Shown here in pieces: positions 17,029 to 25,006 of a stretch of DNA of 64,000 nucleotides. Position numbers and translations under genes: made by a program. The stretch lies in NCBI GenBank assembly GCA_963691755.1, contig OY829366.1:2790001-2854000 (forward strand). The letters are read 5' to 3'. Source of the DNA: Dinoroseobacter sp013215265 (lineage in GTDB: Bacteria > Pseudomonadota > Alphaproteobacteria > Rhodobacterales > Rhodobacteraceae). Each line of letters opens with the position of its first letter. Positions within the stretch are counted from its first letter, which is position 1. The notes beneath the pieces are model-generated. The model did not search any database, had not been told where the DNA came from, and worked only from the letters and a program-made list of their open reading frames with translations.

Positions 17029-18336
17029 TTACTCCTCGGCCGTCAGATCGAAAACCTCGTCAGGGAAGAACTTGGCCAGACGAATATCCGCCGTACGGGC
17101 GTGGCCTTCCATACCTTCCAAACGAGAGATGCGTGCGGTGGCCTCAGCAATTGGCTTTGCGCCATCGCGCGTGGAGCGCTGCCAGGTGACGATCTTCATG
17201 TATTTATGGACCGACAAACCGCCCGTGTAGGTGGCCGCGCGTGAGGTCGGCAGAACGTGGTTGGTCCCCGAAGCCTTGTCACCAAAGGCCACGGTGGTTT
17301 CTTCGCCCAAAAACAGCGAACCATAGCAGGTCAGACGGTCCTGCCACCAATCCAGGTCATCTGCCTGCACTGTAAGGTGTTCGGGCGCGTATTCATCGGA
17401 CGCTGCCGCCATTTCCTCGCGATCGTCACACAAAATAACCTCGGCATAATCGCGCCAGGCGGCGGTGGCATTGTCGCGATTCACCTCAGGCAGGGCGTCG
17501 ATCAGGGTCGGGACAAGACGCATGACCTCTTCTGCCAGCGTGCGGTCGTCTGTCACGAGCCAGACAGGAGAATTGTATCCGTGTTCGGCCTGACCGACGA
17601 GGTCGGTGGCCACAACCATGGGATCTGCGGTTTTGTCCGCGAGGATCAGGCTGTCGGTTGGTCCTGCGATCATGTCGATACCGACGCGGCCAAACAAGAT
17701 GCGTTTGGCTTCTGCGACGAACTGGTTGCCGGGACCAACGAGGATGTTGGCCTTGGGAAGGCCGAAAAGCCCGAAGGTCATGGATGCAACGCCCTGCACC
17801 CCGCCCATGGCCATGATCTTGTCAGCACCACAGATATGCGCAGCATATATGATCGCAGGTGCGACGCCCACACCGGGGCGCGGAGGCGAACAGGCAACGA
17901 TGTGCTTGCAGCCCGCAACCTTCGCGGTGGTGACGGTCATGATTGCAGAGGCGATATGACTGTAGCGCCCACCAGGGATGTAGCAGCCCGCAGCATCCAC
18001 AGGGATTGTTTTCTGACCGGCGATCAGGCCGGGGATGACCTCAACCTCGACGTCCTGAAGGGTTGTTTTCTGCGCTTCGGCAAAGCGTTTTACATTGGCA
18101 TGGGAAAACGCGATGTCCTGCTTGATCTTTTCGGGCACCAGCGCGATGGCCGCATCGATCTCTTCCTGTGTCAGAAGAACGTTACCGTCGTAGTTGTCGA
18201 ATTTCGCGGCATATTCGAGCGCTTTTTCATCTCCGCCAGCTTCGATGTCATCCAAGATGCCCTGAACAATATCATTTACATTGGAGGCATCGCTGGTTGC
18301 GGTCAGATGCGCTTTTTTAAGGTACTCTCTCGGCAT
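17029..18336 (-). CDS. hpsN: Sulfopropanediol 3-dehydrogenase HpsN (HisD family)
   Basis: 435-aa histidinol-dehydrogenase-family protein that by homology oxidises (R)-2,3-dihydroxypropane-1-sulfonate in two NAD-dependent steps to (R)-sulfolactate. Family marks: AGCYIPGGRYSHIASA, GPGNQFVAEAKR, QAEHGYNSP, EYAPEHLTV and GTNHVLPTSRAATYTGGL. Biosynthetic HisD is excluded by context: no his genes, and hpsP-hpsO-suyA-suyB-comC follow in the same operon. It is the first gene of the operon, opposite a LacI-type regulator and downstream of its tandem operator. Confidence 0.9.
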   Translation of the reverse strand: MPREYLKKAHLTATSDASNVNDIVQGILDDIEAGGDEKALEYAAKFDNYDGNVLLTQEEIDAAIALVPEKIKQDIAFSHANVKRFAEAQKTTLQDVEVEVIPGLIAGQKTIPVDAAGCYIPGGRYSHIASAIMTVTTAKVAGCKHIVACSPPRPGVGVAPAIIYAAHICGADKIMAMGGVQGVASMTFGLFGLPKANILVGPGNQFVAEAKRILFGRVGIDMIAGPTDSLILADKTADPMVVATDLVGQAEHGYNSPVWLVTDDRTLAEEVMRLVPTLIDALPEVNRDNATAAWRDYAEVILCDDREEMAAASDEYAPEHLTVQADDLDWWQDRLTCYGSLFLGEETTVAFGDKASGTNHVLPTSRAATYTGGLSVHKYMKIVTWQRSTRDGAKPIAEATARISRLEGMEGHARTADIRLAKFFPDEVFDLTAEE

Positions 18337-18556
18337 TGAGGTGTCCTGTTATTTGTAAGTGTCTGGTAATAAGTGATTTGCGCGCGCGGAACTCATCGCG
18401 GTCACACGCATCCCACTAGGAAAAGCGAAAACTTAGGAAGGGACACGGCACGCAACCCGGTGGTTGCCTCTGCGCGGTCAGTCCGCAGTCTCTGTGCGTG
18501 TCTTCGAAAAGCAATACCCTCCCTGCTGCCCGGTCAGGGGCTGATTCATGCGGCAA

Positions 18557-18570
18557 TGTAAGCGTTTACA
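18557..18570. promoter_or_regulatory. LacI-family operator 1
   Basis: TGTAAGCGTTTACA, an inverted repeat around a central CG with one mismatched pair, flanked by AA and TT. It is the classic LacI/GalR-type operator shape, as in catabolite-responsive elements. It sits in front of the LacI-family gene at 18684, the likely binder. Confidence 0.75.
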
Positions 18571-18578
18571 TTTCGGCA

Positions 18579-18592
18579 TGCAAGCGCTTACA
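18579..18592. promoter_or_regulatory. LacI-family operator 2
   Basis: TGCAAGCGCTTACA, an inverted repeat around a central CG, also with one mismatched pair. Its centre is 22 bp from that of operator 1, about two helical turns, so two dimers would bind the same DNA face. Confidence 0.75.
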
Positions 18593-18683
18593 TTAGCGTT
18601 GAAGTGATGATGTCGAATTTGACCCCGAAGAATCGCTGGTCCAAGTTTGGCGTCCCTCGCGACCACCGGATGAAAGGCCTTCG

Positions 18684-19721
18684 ATGAGCACGACCGACCG
18701 CAGCCAACAGGTGCCGACACTCGCGGATGTTGCACGGCATGCAGGTGTTTCGACGGCCACCGTGTCGCGGTGTCTGAATTCGCCTGATGTGGTTGTGGCC
18801 CCGACACGCGAGCGCGTGATGACGGCCGTACGCGAGTTGGGTTATTCGCCAAATTTCAACGCCCAATCCCTTGCAGCGAAACGCACGAACACGGTCGGCG
18901 CGGTGATCCCGACAATGGAAAACTCAATCTTCGCGCAAGGATTACAGGCGTTTCAGGAAGAATTGCAGCGTCACGGGATCACGCTTCTGGTGTCCAGTTC
19001 CTCTTATCAGGAGGATCTGGAGGCCGAACAAATCCGCACTCTGATCGCCCGGGGGGCGGATGCGCTTTTGTTGATCGGCCACCACCGGGCGCAAGACGTC
19101 TTTGATTTTCTGGATAAACGTTCGGTTCCGGCCTTGGTGTCCTGGGCGTTTACGCCGGATGCAGAGCGCGTGTGCATCGGGTTTAACAATGCCGAAGCGA
19201 TGCGCGGGCTGGCGCAATTGGTCATTGGAAAAGGGCACAGGCGCATTGGGTTCATCTCGGCCGATATGGCGTCCAATGATCGGGCGCGCGAACGTTTGCG
19301 TGGCGTGAAAGATGCTATGGTGGATGCCGGGATCGGCCCCGAAAACCTTACGCTCGTTGAAACCAGCTACGGGTTTGAAACGGGCGGCGATGCGTTCCGG
19401 GCAATTATGAGCGCGGAGACACCGCCAAGCGTGGTGATGTGTGGCAACGACGTTCTTGCAATCGGCGCGCTCAGGGCTGCGAAAGAGATGGGATTGCGGA
19501 CACCTACCGATATCTCCATCACGGGATTTGACGATATCGAGCTTGCCATGCTGGCAGAACCTGCGCTGACAACAGTCCATGTCCCCCATAGTGAAATGGG
19601 ACGGCGCGCGGCTCGGATGTTGATGAAGATGGTGCAGGGCGACGAGACCGTCTCCAGCCTTGAGTTGCCCACCGACATCATGGTGCGGCAAACGCTTGGC
19701 CCGCCCCGCCAGCAGGATTAA
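18684..19721 (+). CDS. LacI-family transcriptional regulator
   Basis: 345 aa. The N-terminal helix-turn-helix is TLADVARHAGVSTATVSRCLN (about 13-33), with the hinge-helix region SLAAKRTNTVGAVIP. The C-terminal periplasmic-binding-like effector domain includes GHRRIGFIS and DISITGFDDIELA. It is divergent from the hps-suy operon across a tandem operator, so it probably represses that operon and itself, released by DHPS, sulfolactate or an intermediate. The effector is inference. Confidence 0.92.
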   Translation: MSTTDRSQQVPTLADVARHAGVSTATVSRCLNSPDVVVAPTRERVMTAVRELGYSPNFNAQSLAAKRTNTVGAVIPTMENSIFAQGLQAFQEELQRHGITLLVSSSSYQEDLEAEQIRTLIARGADALLLIGHHRAQDVFDFLDKRSVPALVSWAFTPDAERVCIGFNNAEAMRGLAQLVIGKGHRRIGFISADMASNDRARERLRGVKDAMVDAGIGPENLTLVETSYGFETGGDAFRAIMSAETPPSVVMCGNDVLAIGALRAAKEMGLRTPTDISITGFDDIELAMLAEPALTTVHVPHSEMGRRAARMLMKMVQGDETVSSLELPTDIMVRQTLGPPRQQD

Positions 19722-19746
19722 CCGGCGGGACGAGGGAAAGACCCTC
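19705..19746. terminator. Small hairpins in the convergent gap between lacI-type gene and tctA
   Basis: Two short stems lie at the tail-to-tail junction: CCCGCC (19705-19710) with GGCGGG (19724-19729) across the regulator stop, and GAGGG (19732-19736) with CCCTC (19742-19746) across the tctA stop. Neither has a T-run, so a terminating role is weakly supported. Confidence 0.3.
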
Positions 19747-21268
19747 AATCGCCGTCAGCCACACCACGTGCACGTGCACGCGCACGGCGCGCCCGGAAGC
19801 TTGGCAACAGAACCAGCAGGATCGCGAGCACAAGCAGCGCCAGGGTCATCGGGCGTTCGATGATGAAGTCCAGACCGCGGTAGAGCTGCATGGAACGCGA
19901 GAAGTTGTCTTCGAGCATCGTTCCCAGGATGAACCCGATCAGCAGTGGTGCCAGCGGGTAGTCCGCAAACCGGAAGATCGTGGCCATAACGCCCAGTCCG
20001 ACGAGGATCAGCAGCTCTGTCGAGTTGTTCTGACCGATATAGGCCCCCATCAAAGTGAAGAACAAAATAAAGGGGATCAGATAGTTGCGCGGAATTGCAA
20101 GGATCTTGGCAATGTAGGGGATTAGGGGCAGGTTCAGGATCAAAAGCACCAGATTGCCGATGAACATCGAGATGATAACAGCCCAGAAAATCTCGGGTGT
20201 GTCGATCATCAGGCGCGGACCCGGGGTCACGTTCAGGGCAATCAGAGCCCCAAGCAGGATGGCCGTTGTTCCAGAGCCCGGGATGCCCAATGTGAGAAGC
20301 GGTACGAATGATCCGGTACATGCAGCGTTATTGGCCGTTTCGGGCGCAGCGAGACCTTTCACAGAACCCTTACCGAACTCAGCCTGCTCTTCGCCCTTCG
20401 CGATGTTGCGTTCGACCGCGTAGCCAAGGAAGGATGCAATCGTAGCCCCTGCACCGGGCAGAACCCCAATGAAAAAGCCCTGAATTGACTGTCGCCCGAT
20501 CACCGGGATCATCGATTTGCCCTCTTCCCGGGAGAACCGCAGATTTGTGATCTTGTTGCTTTCACCATCGGCAGCACCGGCCCCGCGCAAGGGATTCAGC
20601 ACGAGAAACAGGGCTTCGGGCAAAGCGAACATGGCCATGGCCAGAGTGATGAAGCTAATGCCAGACTGAAGGTCGAGCAGACCCATTGTGAAACGCGGCA
20701 TGTTGAACAACGCACCTTCACCCACAGTGGCAAGGATTAGCCCAAGAATGGTCATCATCAGCGCCTTGGCAACCTGACCGGTCCCGGCGAACGCGGCGAT
20801 TGCCGACAGGCCCACCACCATCAGCGCGAAGTATTCTGCCGAATGGAAGAGCAGCGCGACTGACGACAAGGCCGGTGCAAAAATCATCAGAAGGATCGCA
20901 CCAATCGTACCCCCCGCGAAACTGGCCACCGCGGCGATCGTAAGGGCCTTACCCGCCTGCCCTTTTCGCGCCATCGGATAGCCGTCGAAGCTGGTGGCAA
21001 CAGTCCCTGCAACCCCTGGCGCATTGAGCAGAATGGAAGAGGTCGAACCGCCAAAGATGGCACCATAGTAGACACCTGCAAGCAAGATCAGCGCCGCGGC
21101 GGGATCTCCAAGCGTGATCGCAACCGGGATCATAATGGCAATGATGGACATCGGTCCAAGACCCGGCAGCATGCCGATGAATGTGCCGATCAGGCAGCCT
21201 GCAATGACCATCAGAAGGTTTTGGATTGAGAATGCGGCCTGTAGGCCAATCATAATTCCTTCAAGCAT
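19745..21268 (-). CDS. tctA: Tripartite tricarboxylate transporter large membrane subunit TctA
   Basis: 507-aa polytopic inner-membrane protein, normal for TctA (about 12 helices). Family stretches: GTFIGMLPGLGPMSIIAIMIP near the N-terminus, YGAIFGGSTSSILLNAPG and LPGAGATIASFLGYAVER. It uses an ion gradient to import a carboxylate or sulfonate delivered by TctC. It is the last gene of tctC-tctB-tctA, which lies next to the hps-suy operon and suggests DHPS or sulfolactate as cargo. Confidence 0.93.
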   Translation of the reverse strand: MLEGIMIGLQAAFSIQNLLMVIAGCLIGTFIGMLPGLGPMSIIAIMIPVAITLGDPAAALILLAGVYYGAIFGGSTSSILLNAPGVAGTVATSFDGYPMARKGQAGKALTIAAVASFAGGTIGAILLMIFAPALSSVALLFHSAEYFALMVVGLSAIAAFAGTGQVAKALMMTILGLILATVGEGALFNMPRFTMGLLDLQSGISFITLAMAMFALPEALFLVLNPLRGAGAADGESNKITNLRFSREEGKSMIPVIGRQSIQGFFIGVLPGAGATIASFLGYAVERNIAKGEEQAEFGKGSVKGLAAPETANNAACTGSFVPLLTLGIPGSGTTAILLGALIALNVTPGPRLMIDTPEIFWAVIISMFIGNLVLLILNLPLIPYIAKILAIPRNYLIPFILFFTLMGAYIGQNNSTELLILVGLGVMATIFRFADYPLAPLLIGFILGTMLEDNFSRSMQLYRGLDFIIERPMTLALLVLAILLVLLPSFRARRARARARGVADGD

Positions 21269-21271
21269 TGC

Positions 21272-21769
21272 TCAGACCCCCATGAAGAACGGGAAGGGAC
21301 GCAAGAAGATGCCAAGCACCTCCTGCACCAAATACCAGACGCCCCCGGTGGCCAGCACGGCAACCGGGATCATGATGTGAAGCTTGCGCTCGCCAAGGAT
21401 CGCACTGCCCGCGATCAGAAAAACGCTGGTGGCGAGCAAAAAGCCTGCAGGGCGCAACATCAGGGCGTAGAGCACCATCAGGCCCAGAAGAAACAGGGTC
21501 TGGCCAAGGTGGTAATCCTGCAGGCGACGGTAATTGATGTCGGCAGCACTTGGCTCTTTCTCCGTCGCATCCGATTTCTCGACGCCCAGGAGCACAATCA
21601 GGCCCACGATGATCCCCAGCACGGACAAAACCTTTGGAAATGTCGACGGCCAGACGGGGTTACGTTGCATAAAAGGGGGTAGGAGCTGATCCATCGTGAA
21701 AAAGGCTGCGTAGCCATAAATGCAGCAAAATGCGACGAAAATCAGCGCGATCCAGCGATCGAGCGCCAT
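21272..21769 (-). CDS. tctB: Tripartite tricarboxylate transporter small membrane subunit TctB
   Basis: 165 aa with about four hydrophobic segments (IALIFVAFCCIYGYAAF at the N-terminus, LGIIVGLIVLLGV, TLFLLGLMVLYALML, and the C-terminal IMIPVAVLATGGVWYLV), typical of the poorly conserved TctB subunit. It lies three bases upstream of tctA and downstream of a hairpin that separates it from tctC. Confidence 0.88.
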   Translation of the reverse strand: MALDRWIALIFVAFCCIYGYAAFFTMDQLLPPFMQRNPVWPSTFPKVLSVLGIIVGLIVLLGVEKSDATEKEPSAADINYRRLQDYHLGQTLFLLGLMVLYALMLRPAGFLLATSVFLIAGSAILGERKLHIMIPVAVLATGGVWYLVQEVLGIFLRPFPFFMGV

Positions 21770-21799
21770 GAACTCCCCTCCCTGAAGAACTTTGGTCGT

Positions 21800-21829
21800 G
21801 GACCGCCCCGCTGCATGGCAGGGCGGTCC
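21800..21829 (-). other. Intercistronic stem-loop between tctC and tctB
   Basis: Perfect nine-base stem GGACCGCCC (21800-21808) with GGGCGGTCC (21821-21829), loop of 12, right after the tctC stop. No U-run follows in the transcribed direction, so it is more likely a stabiliser of the tctC mRNA or an attenuator than a full terminator. Confidence 0.7.
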
Positions 21830-21847
21830 GTTTAGCTTCTGGACGTC

Positions 21848-22831
21848 TTAGAGGAAGCCCAGAGCGCGCATAAGATCGCCGATCACCTTTTCCTGGTCTT
21901 CCAGGAAGGCACGGAAATCATCGCCATTGTTGTGGATGTTAACCCAACCGTTGCGGGCACGTACTTCTTCCCACTCATCGGTTTCGTACATCTTGGTCAG
22001 CGCGTCCTGGAACGCGGCCAGCTGCGCATCATCGATACCGGGTGCCGCGAAGAAACCACGCCAGTTGACGAACGTGGTGTCGAGGCCCTGCTCCATCATG
22101 GTTGGTGCAGCGTCAAAAGCGGCAACGCGCTCATCCGACGTGACACCGAGAATACGCACTTCACCCTGCTGGGCCAGCGCCACGGCTTCCGAGAAACCGG
22201 TGGAAAGCGCCTGGATTTCGCCAGACAGAAGGCCTGCCATTGCAGCACCACCAGCATCATATGGGATGTAGTTGAACGCAGTTGGATCTTCTCCGGCTGC
22301 CTGCATCACCATCGCAGCCACGAGGTGGTCCATGCCGCCTGGAACCGAGCCACCGCCGATGGCAAAGCTCATGCCGTCTGCACGGTACGCGCCCATCAGG
22401 TCTTCCATCGAATTGATGTCGCTGTCGGTGTTCACAACCAGCGCCGCATAGTCGCCGATGGTGCCTGCAACGAGGGTCAGGTCACGGAAGCTTTGTGGAA
22501 ACACACCGGTCAGCGAACGGATCACGATCGGCGTGGAGTTCACCATCATGGTGTTGGCGCTGGAATCAGCGTTTTCGATCAGGTGCGCAATCGCGACACC
22601 GCCGCCGCCACCAGACATGTTTTCGTAGCTGGCAGAGCCGACGAGGCCGGACGCGGTAAGCGCTTCACCTGTGCCACGTGCAGTGCCGTCCCAGCCGCCA
22701 CCTGCGCCGCCTGGAATCAGGAAGTGCACTTCTTCGAGAACTTGATGGCCACCGGCCAGACCGGGGTTTGCGAATGCGAGCGTGGCGGCAGCCGCCGCCA
22801 TCACGACCCGGCGGGTCATGCTGAATTTCAT
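21848..22831 (-). CDS. tctC: Tripartite tricarboxylate transporter binding protein TctC
   Basis: 327-aa periplasmic substrate-binding protein of the Bug/TctC family. Signal peptide: RR at 7-8, hydrophobic AAAAATLAFANPGLAGG. The mature part starts with VHFLIPGGAGGGWDGTARG, the family ligand loop, and includes GTIGDYAALVVNTDS and GGGSVPGGMDHL. ATG 22831 is chosen for GGAGG seven bases upstream and the clear signal sequence; the longer frame is spurious. It is the first gene of the operon, divergent from tctD. Confidence 0.93.
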   Translation of the reverse strand: MKFSMTRRVVMAAAAATLAFANPGLAGGHQVLEEVHFLIPGGAGGGWDGTARGTGEALTASGLVGSASYENMSGGGGGVAIAHLIENADSSANTMMVNSTPIVIRSLTGVFPQSFRDLTLVAGTIGDYAALVVNTDSDINSMEDLMGAYRADGMSFAIGGGSVPGGMDHLVAAMVMQAAGEDPTAFNYIPYDAGGAAMAGLLSGEIQALSTGFSEAVALAQQGEVRILGVTSDERVAAFDAAPTMMEQGLDTTFVNWRGFFAAPGIDDAQLAAFQDALTKMYETDEWEEVRARNGWVNIHNNGDDFRAFLEDQEKVIGDLMRALGFL

Positions 22832-22894
22832 TGGTATTCCTCCCATTTGACAAGGCGGTCCTCCGCCGCCCATGGTCCCTTTACCGCACACCAA

Positions 22895-22913
22895 CCTGAC
22901 ACAAGCCTGACAC
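22895..22913. promoter_or_regulatory. Direct repeat, candidate TctD response-regulator site
   Basis: CCTGACAC occurs twice, at 22895-22902 and 22906-22913, 11 bp apart (one helical turn), in the 121-bp space between the divergent tctC and tctD genes. OmpR/PhoB-family regulators such as TctD bind such tandem direct repeats, so this probably lets TctD switch on the transporter genes. Confidence 0.6.
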
Positions 22914-22952
22914 CATAAGTCAGAAAGTCGAACGGGGCGGAGGAAGGATGTG

Positions 22953-23615
22953 ATGCGCTTCTTGCTGGTCGAAGATAACGCTGAGCTTGGCGAGGCAATC
23001 GTCGCGCGGCTGTCGCTAGACGGGCACGCTGTGGATCATGCCAGCACGCTTGGTGAAGCCCGTGATTGGCTGGCTGTGGCCGAGTATGATCTGATGTTGC
23101 TCGACGTCATGCTTCCAGATGGAGACGGGCGCAGCTTTCTGCGCGAGACACGGACGACCGAGCGACTTCCCGTTATCGTTCTGACGGCGCGCAGTCAGGT
23201 GTCGGACCGGGTCGATACCCTTGATCTGGGCGCGGATGATTATCTGACAAAACCTTTTGATTTTGGCGAGTTGGAAGCACGCTGCCGCGCAGTTCTTCGT
23301 AGACGTGGGACACCTGCGCCAACGGTCATCCCGCTGGGCACAGCGCAATTTGATCCCTCGTCGGGAACGCTGACGCATGCGGGGGAAAGTCAGCCGCTCA
23401 GAAATCGCGAATTGCGTCTTCTGGAGGTCTTTGCCCGAAATCAGGGGCAGATCCTGTCGAAATCGCAACTGCTCGATCGGCTGTTTTCGCAAGATGCCGA
23501 GGTGTCCGAAAATGCCATCGAGGTCTATATCGGACGCCTGCGCAAACGCTTGTCGGAAACCGGTGTTCAGATCGAAACGGTGAGGGGCGTGGGGTACAGG
23601 ATGGTCACGCCATGA
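22953..23615 (+). CDS. tctD: OmpR-family response regulator TctD
   Basis: 220 aa. Receiver domain (about 1-115): acidic pair EDN at 8-10, phospho-acceptor Asp in LLDVMLPDGDG, Thr in VLTARSQ and Lys in YLTKPFD. C-terminal winged helix (about 125-218) with LRNRELRLLEVF and ENAIEVYIGRLRKRL. GGAGG at 22939-22943 fits ATG 22953. The stop overlaps the kinase start by ATGA. It is divergent from tctCBA, the likely target. Confidence 0.93.
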   Translation: MRFLLVEDNAELGEAIVARLSLDGHAVDHASTLGEARDWLAVAEYDLMLLDVMLPDGDGRSFLRETRTTERLPVIVLTARSQVSDRVDTLDLGADDYLTKPFDFGELEARCRAVLRRRGTPAPTVIPLGTAQFDPSSGTLTHAGESQPLRNRELRLLEVFARNQGQILSKSQLLDRLFSQDAEVSENAIEVYIGRLRKRLSETGVQIETVRGVGYRMVTP

Positions 23616-25006
23616 GCCGAAAATCTCCGCCATCTATGGTCTGGCGATCGATCGGGCAGCGTTTGACGCTGCTGCTTGCCTTGATCGCAGCCGTTCTTGC
23701 GGCCTTGTCATGGTGGATGGTGTCGAGCTTTGCCCGCGAGGCGGCGGAACGTACACAGGACAACATTCTTGTCGCGTCAGCTACCACGATTGCGGAAGCT
23801 TTACGCAGCGAACAAGGCGTTATCCGTCTAGAGCTGCCCTATTCCGCATTTGCCATGCTGGGTGCAATTGGCGAAGACCGTGTGTTCTACCGTGTTGCTG
23901 CCGACGGAACGGTGCTGACCGGGTACGACGACCTGATCCCGCCTACGCTGCCGCAAGGCCCCTCGGATGTTGTGGTGAGCACCCTGGAGTTTCGGGGCGA
24001 TCCGGTCCGCATGGTCACGGTGCGCAGGACCGTTCTTGCCGGACAACAACCTGTGCCTGTGATGGTCAGTGTCGCACAAACCCGGGCAGGCGTTGCCGAA
24101 ATTGGCTTGGGCCTGTCACGTACCGCAGGCCTTCTGTCTGTTGCGTTCTTTGCTCTTGCCGTTGGTTTGAGCGCGTTTGCAGCGCGCAGTTCGTTGCAAC
24201 CCCTCAACAGCTTTGCACAGGCCGTGACCCGGCGGGGGCCTTCAGATTTGCGGCCCTTAAGACGGCGCGTACCGGATGAACTTGAACCCCTTCAGAGCTC
24301 TCTGAACCGGTTGATGGAACGCCTGGGACAGTCGATCCGACGCTCCGAAGAGTTCATTGCCGAGGCAGCCCACCGCGTGCGCACCCCCCTTGCCACAGTC
24401 CGGGCGCAGGCCGAACTTGCCCTGCACACGGTCGAAAAAGACAGCGAGCGGGAGATGCTGCGCCGGGTGATCCGTGCGGTGGATGAAAGTTCGCGGTCTG
24501 CGAGCCAGTTGCTTGATCATGCCACCGTAAGTTTTCGGGCCGACGCGCTGGCACAGGAACGTGTTGATCTGGGCGAGCTGGCCGCGCGCGTAACCGCGTC
24601 GTTGAGACCCACGGCAGAAATGAAAGACATCTCGATCCGTTTGGATACCGCGGAAGATGCGCTGGTACGCGGGGATGCGATCCTGCTCGAAAGTGCGTTG
24701 CGGAATGTGCTTGATAATTCGGTGAAGTATTCGCCCGAAGAAACGGAAATCATGGTTTCGCTAACGCGCGATGAGGCGACTTGGCGGCTGATGGTGCGCG
24801 ATTATGGGCGCGGCTTCTCCGGCGAGCCCTTGCCCGAATTGACGGGTCGCTTTCGGCGCGGACGAAACGTGGAAAAGATTGTGGGCTCTGGTTTGGGCCT
24901 GACGATTGCCGAGGAAGTGCTTCAGGCCCACGCCGGGCGCCTGGAGCTTTCAACCCCTGAAGATGGAGCCGGGGCATGCGTTGCGTTGATCTTACCCGCA
25001 GCCTGA
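23612..25006 (+). CDS. tctE: Sensor histidine kinase TctE
   Basis: 464 aa inner-membrane kinase. Two transmembrane segments (about 17-37 and 165-190) flank a periplasmic sensor loop of ~125 residues. Then come a HAMP-like linker, the HisKA H-box in AEAAHRVRTPLATVRAQ, and HATPase with N-box LRNVLDNSVKYSPE, DYGRGFSG and GSGLGLTIAEEV. It likely senses the transported compound and phosphorylates TctD. Coupled to tctD by ATGA; its 3' end overlaps the start of the binding-protein gene by 31 bp. Confidence 0.93.
   Translation: MSRKSPPSMVWRSIGQRLTLLLALIAAVLAALSWWMVSSFAREAAERTQDNILVASATTIAEALRSEQGVIRLELPYSAFAMLGAIGEDRVFYRVAADGTVLTGYDDLIPPTLPQGPSDVVVSTLEFRGDPVRMVTVRRTVLAGQQPVPVMVSVAQTRAGVAEIGLGLSRTAGLLSVAFFALAVGLSAFAARSSLQPLNSFAQAVTRRGPSDLRPLRRRVPDELEPLQSSLNRLMERLGQSIRRSEEFIAEAAHRVRTPLATVRAQAELALHTVEKDSEREMLRRVIRAVDESSRSASQLLDHATVSFRADALAQERVDLGELAARVTASLRPTAEMKDISIRLDTAEDALVRGDAILLESALRNVLDNSVKYSPEETEIMVSLTRDEATWRLMVRDYGRGFSGEPLPELTGRFRRGRNVEKIVGSGLGLTIAEEVLQAHAGRLELSTPEDGAGACVALILPAA

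Larger units (their letters stand above)
18337..18683. promoter_or_regulatory. Divergent control region hpsN / lacI-type regulator (347 bp)
   Basis: Non-coding space between the hpsN start (minus) and the regulator start (plus). I see no convincing gene in it. Its notable content is a pair of LacI-family operator palindromes at 18557-18592, listed separately. They lie closer to the regulator start (92 bp) than to hpsN (220 bp). Confidence 0.6.

Noticed and set aside
17029..18336. Histidinol dehydrogenase of histidine biosynthesis
   Set aside because: No other his genes are present, and the gene leads an operon with hpsP, hpsO, suyA, suyB and comC, which points to HpsN.
21800..21829. Rho-independent terminator after tctC
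   Set aside because: The stem is strong but no U-run follows in the transcribed direction, and tctB and tctA are needed downstream. Called an intercistronic stem-loop instead; the loops after proX and dctP were treated the same way.
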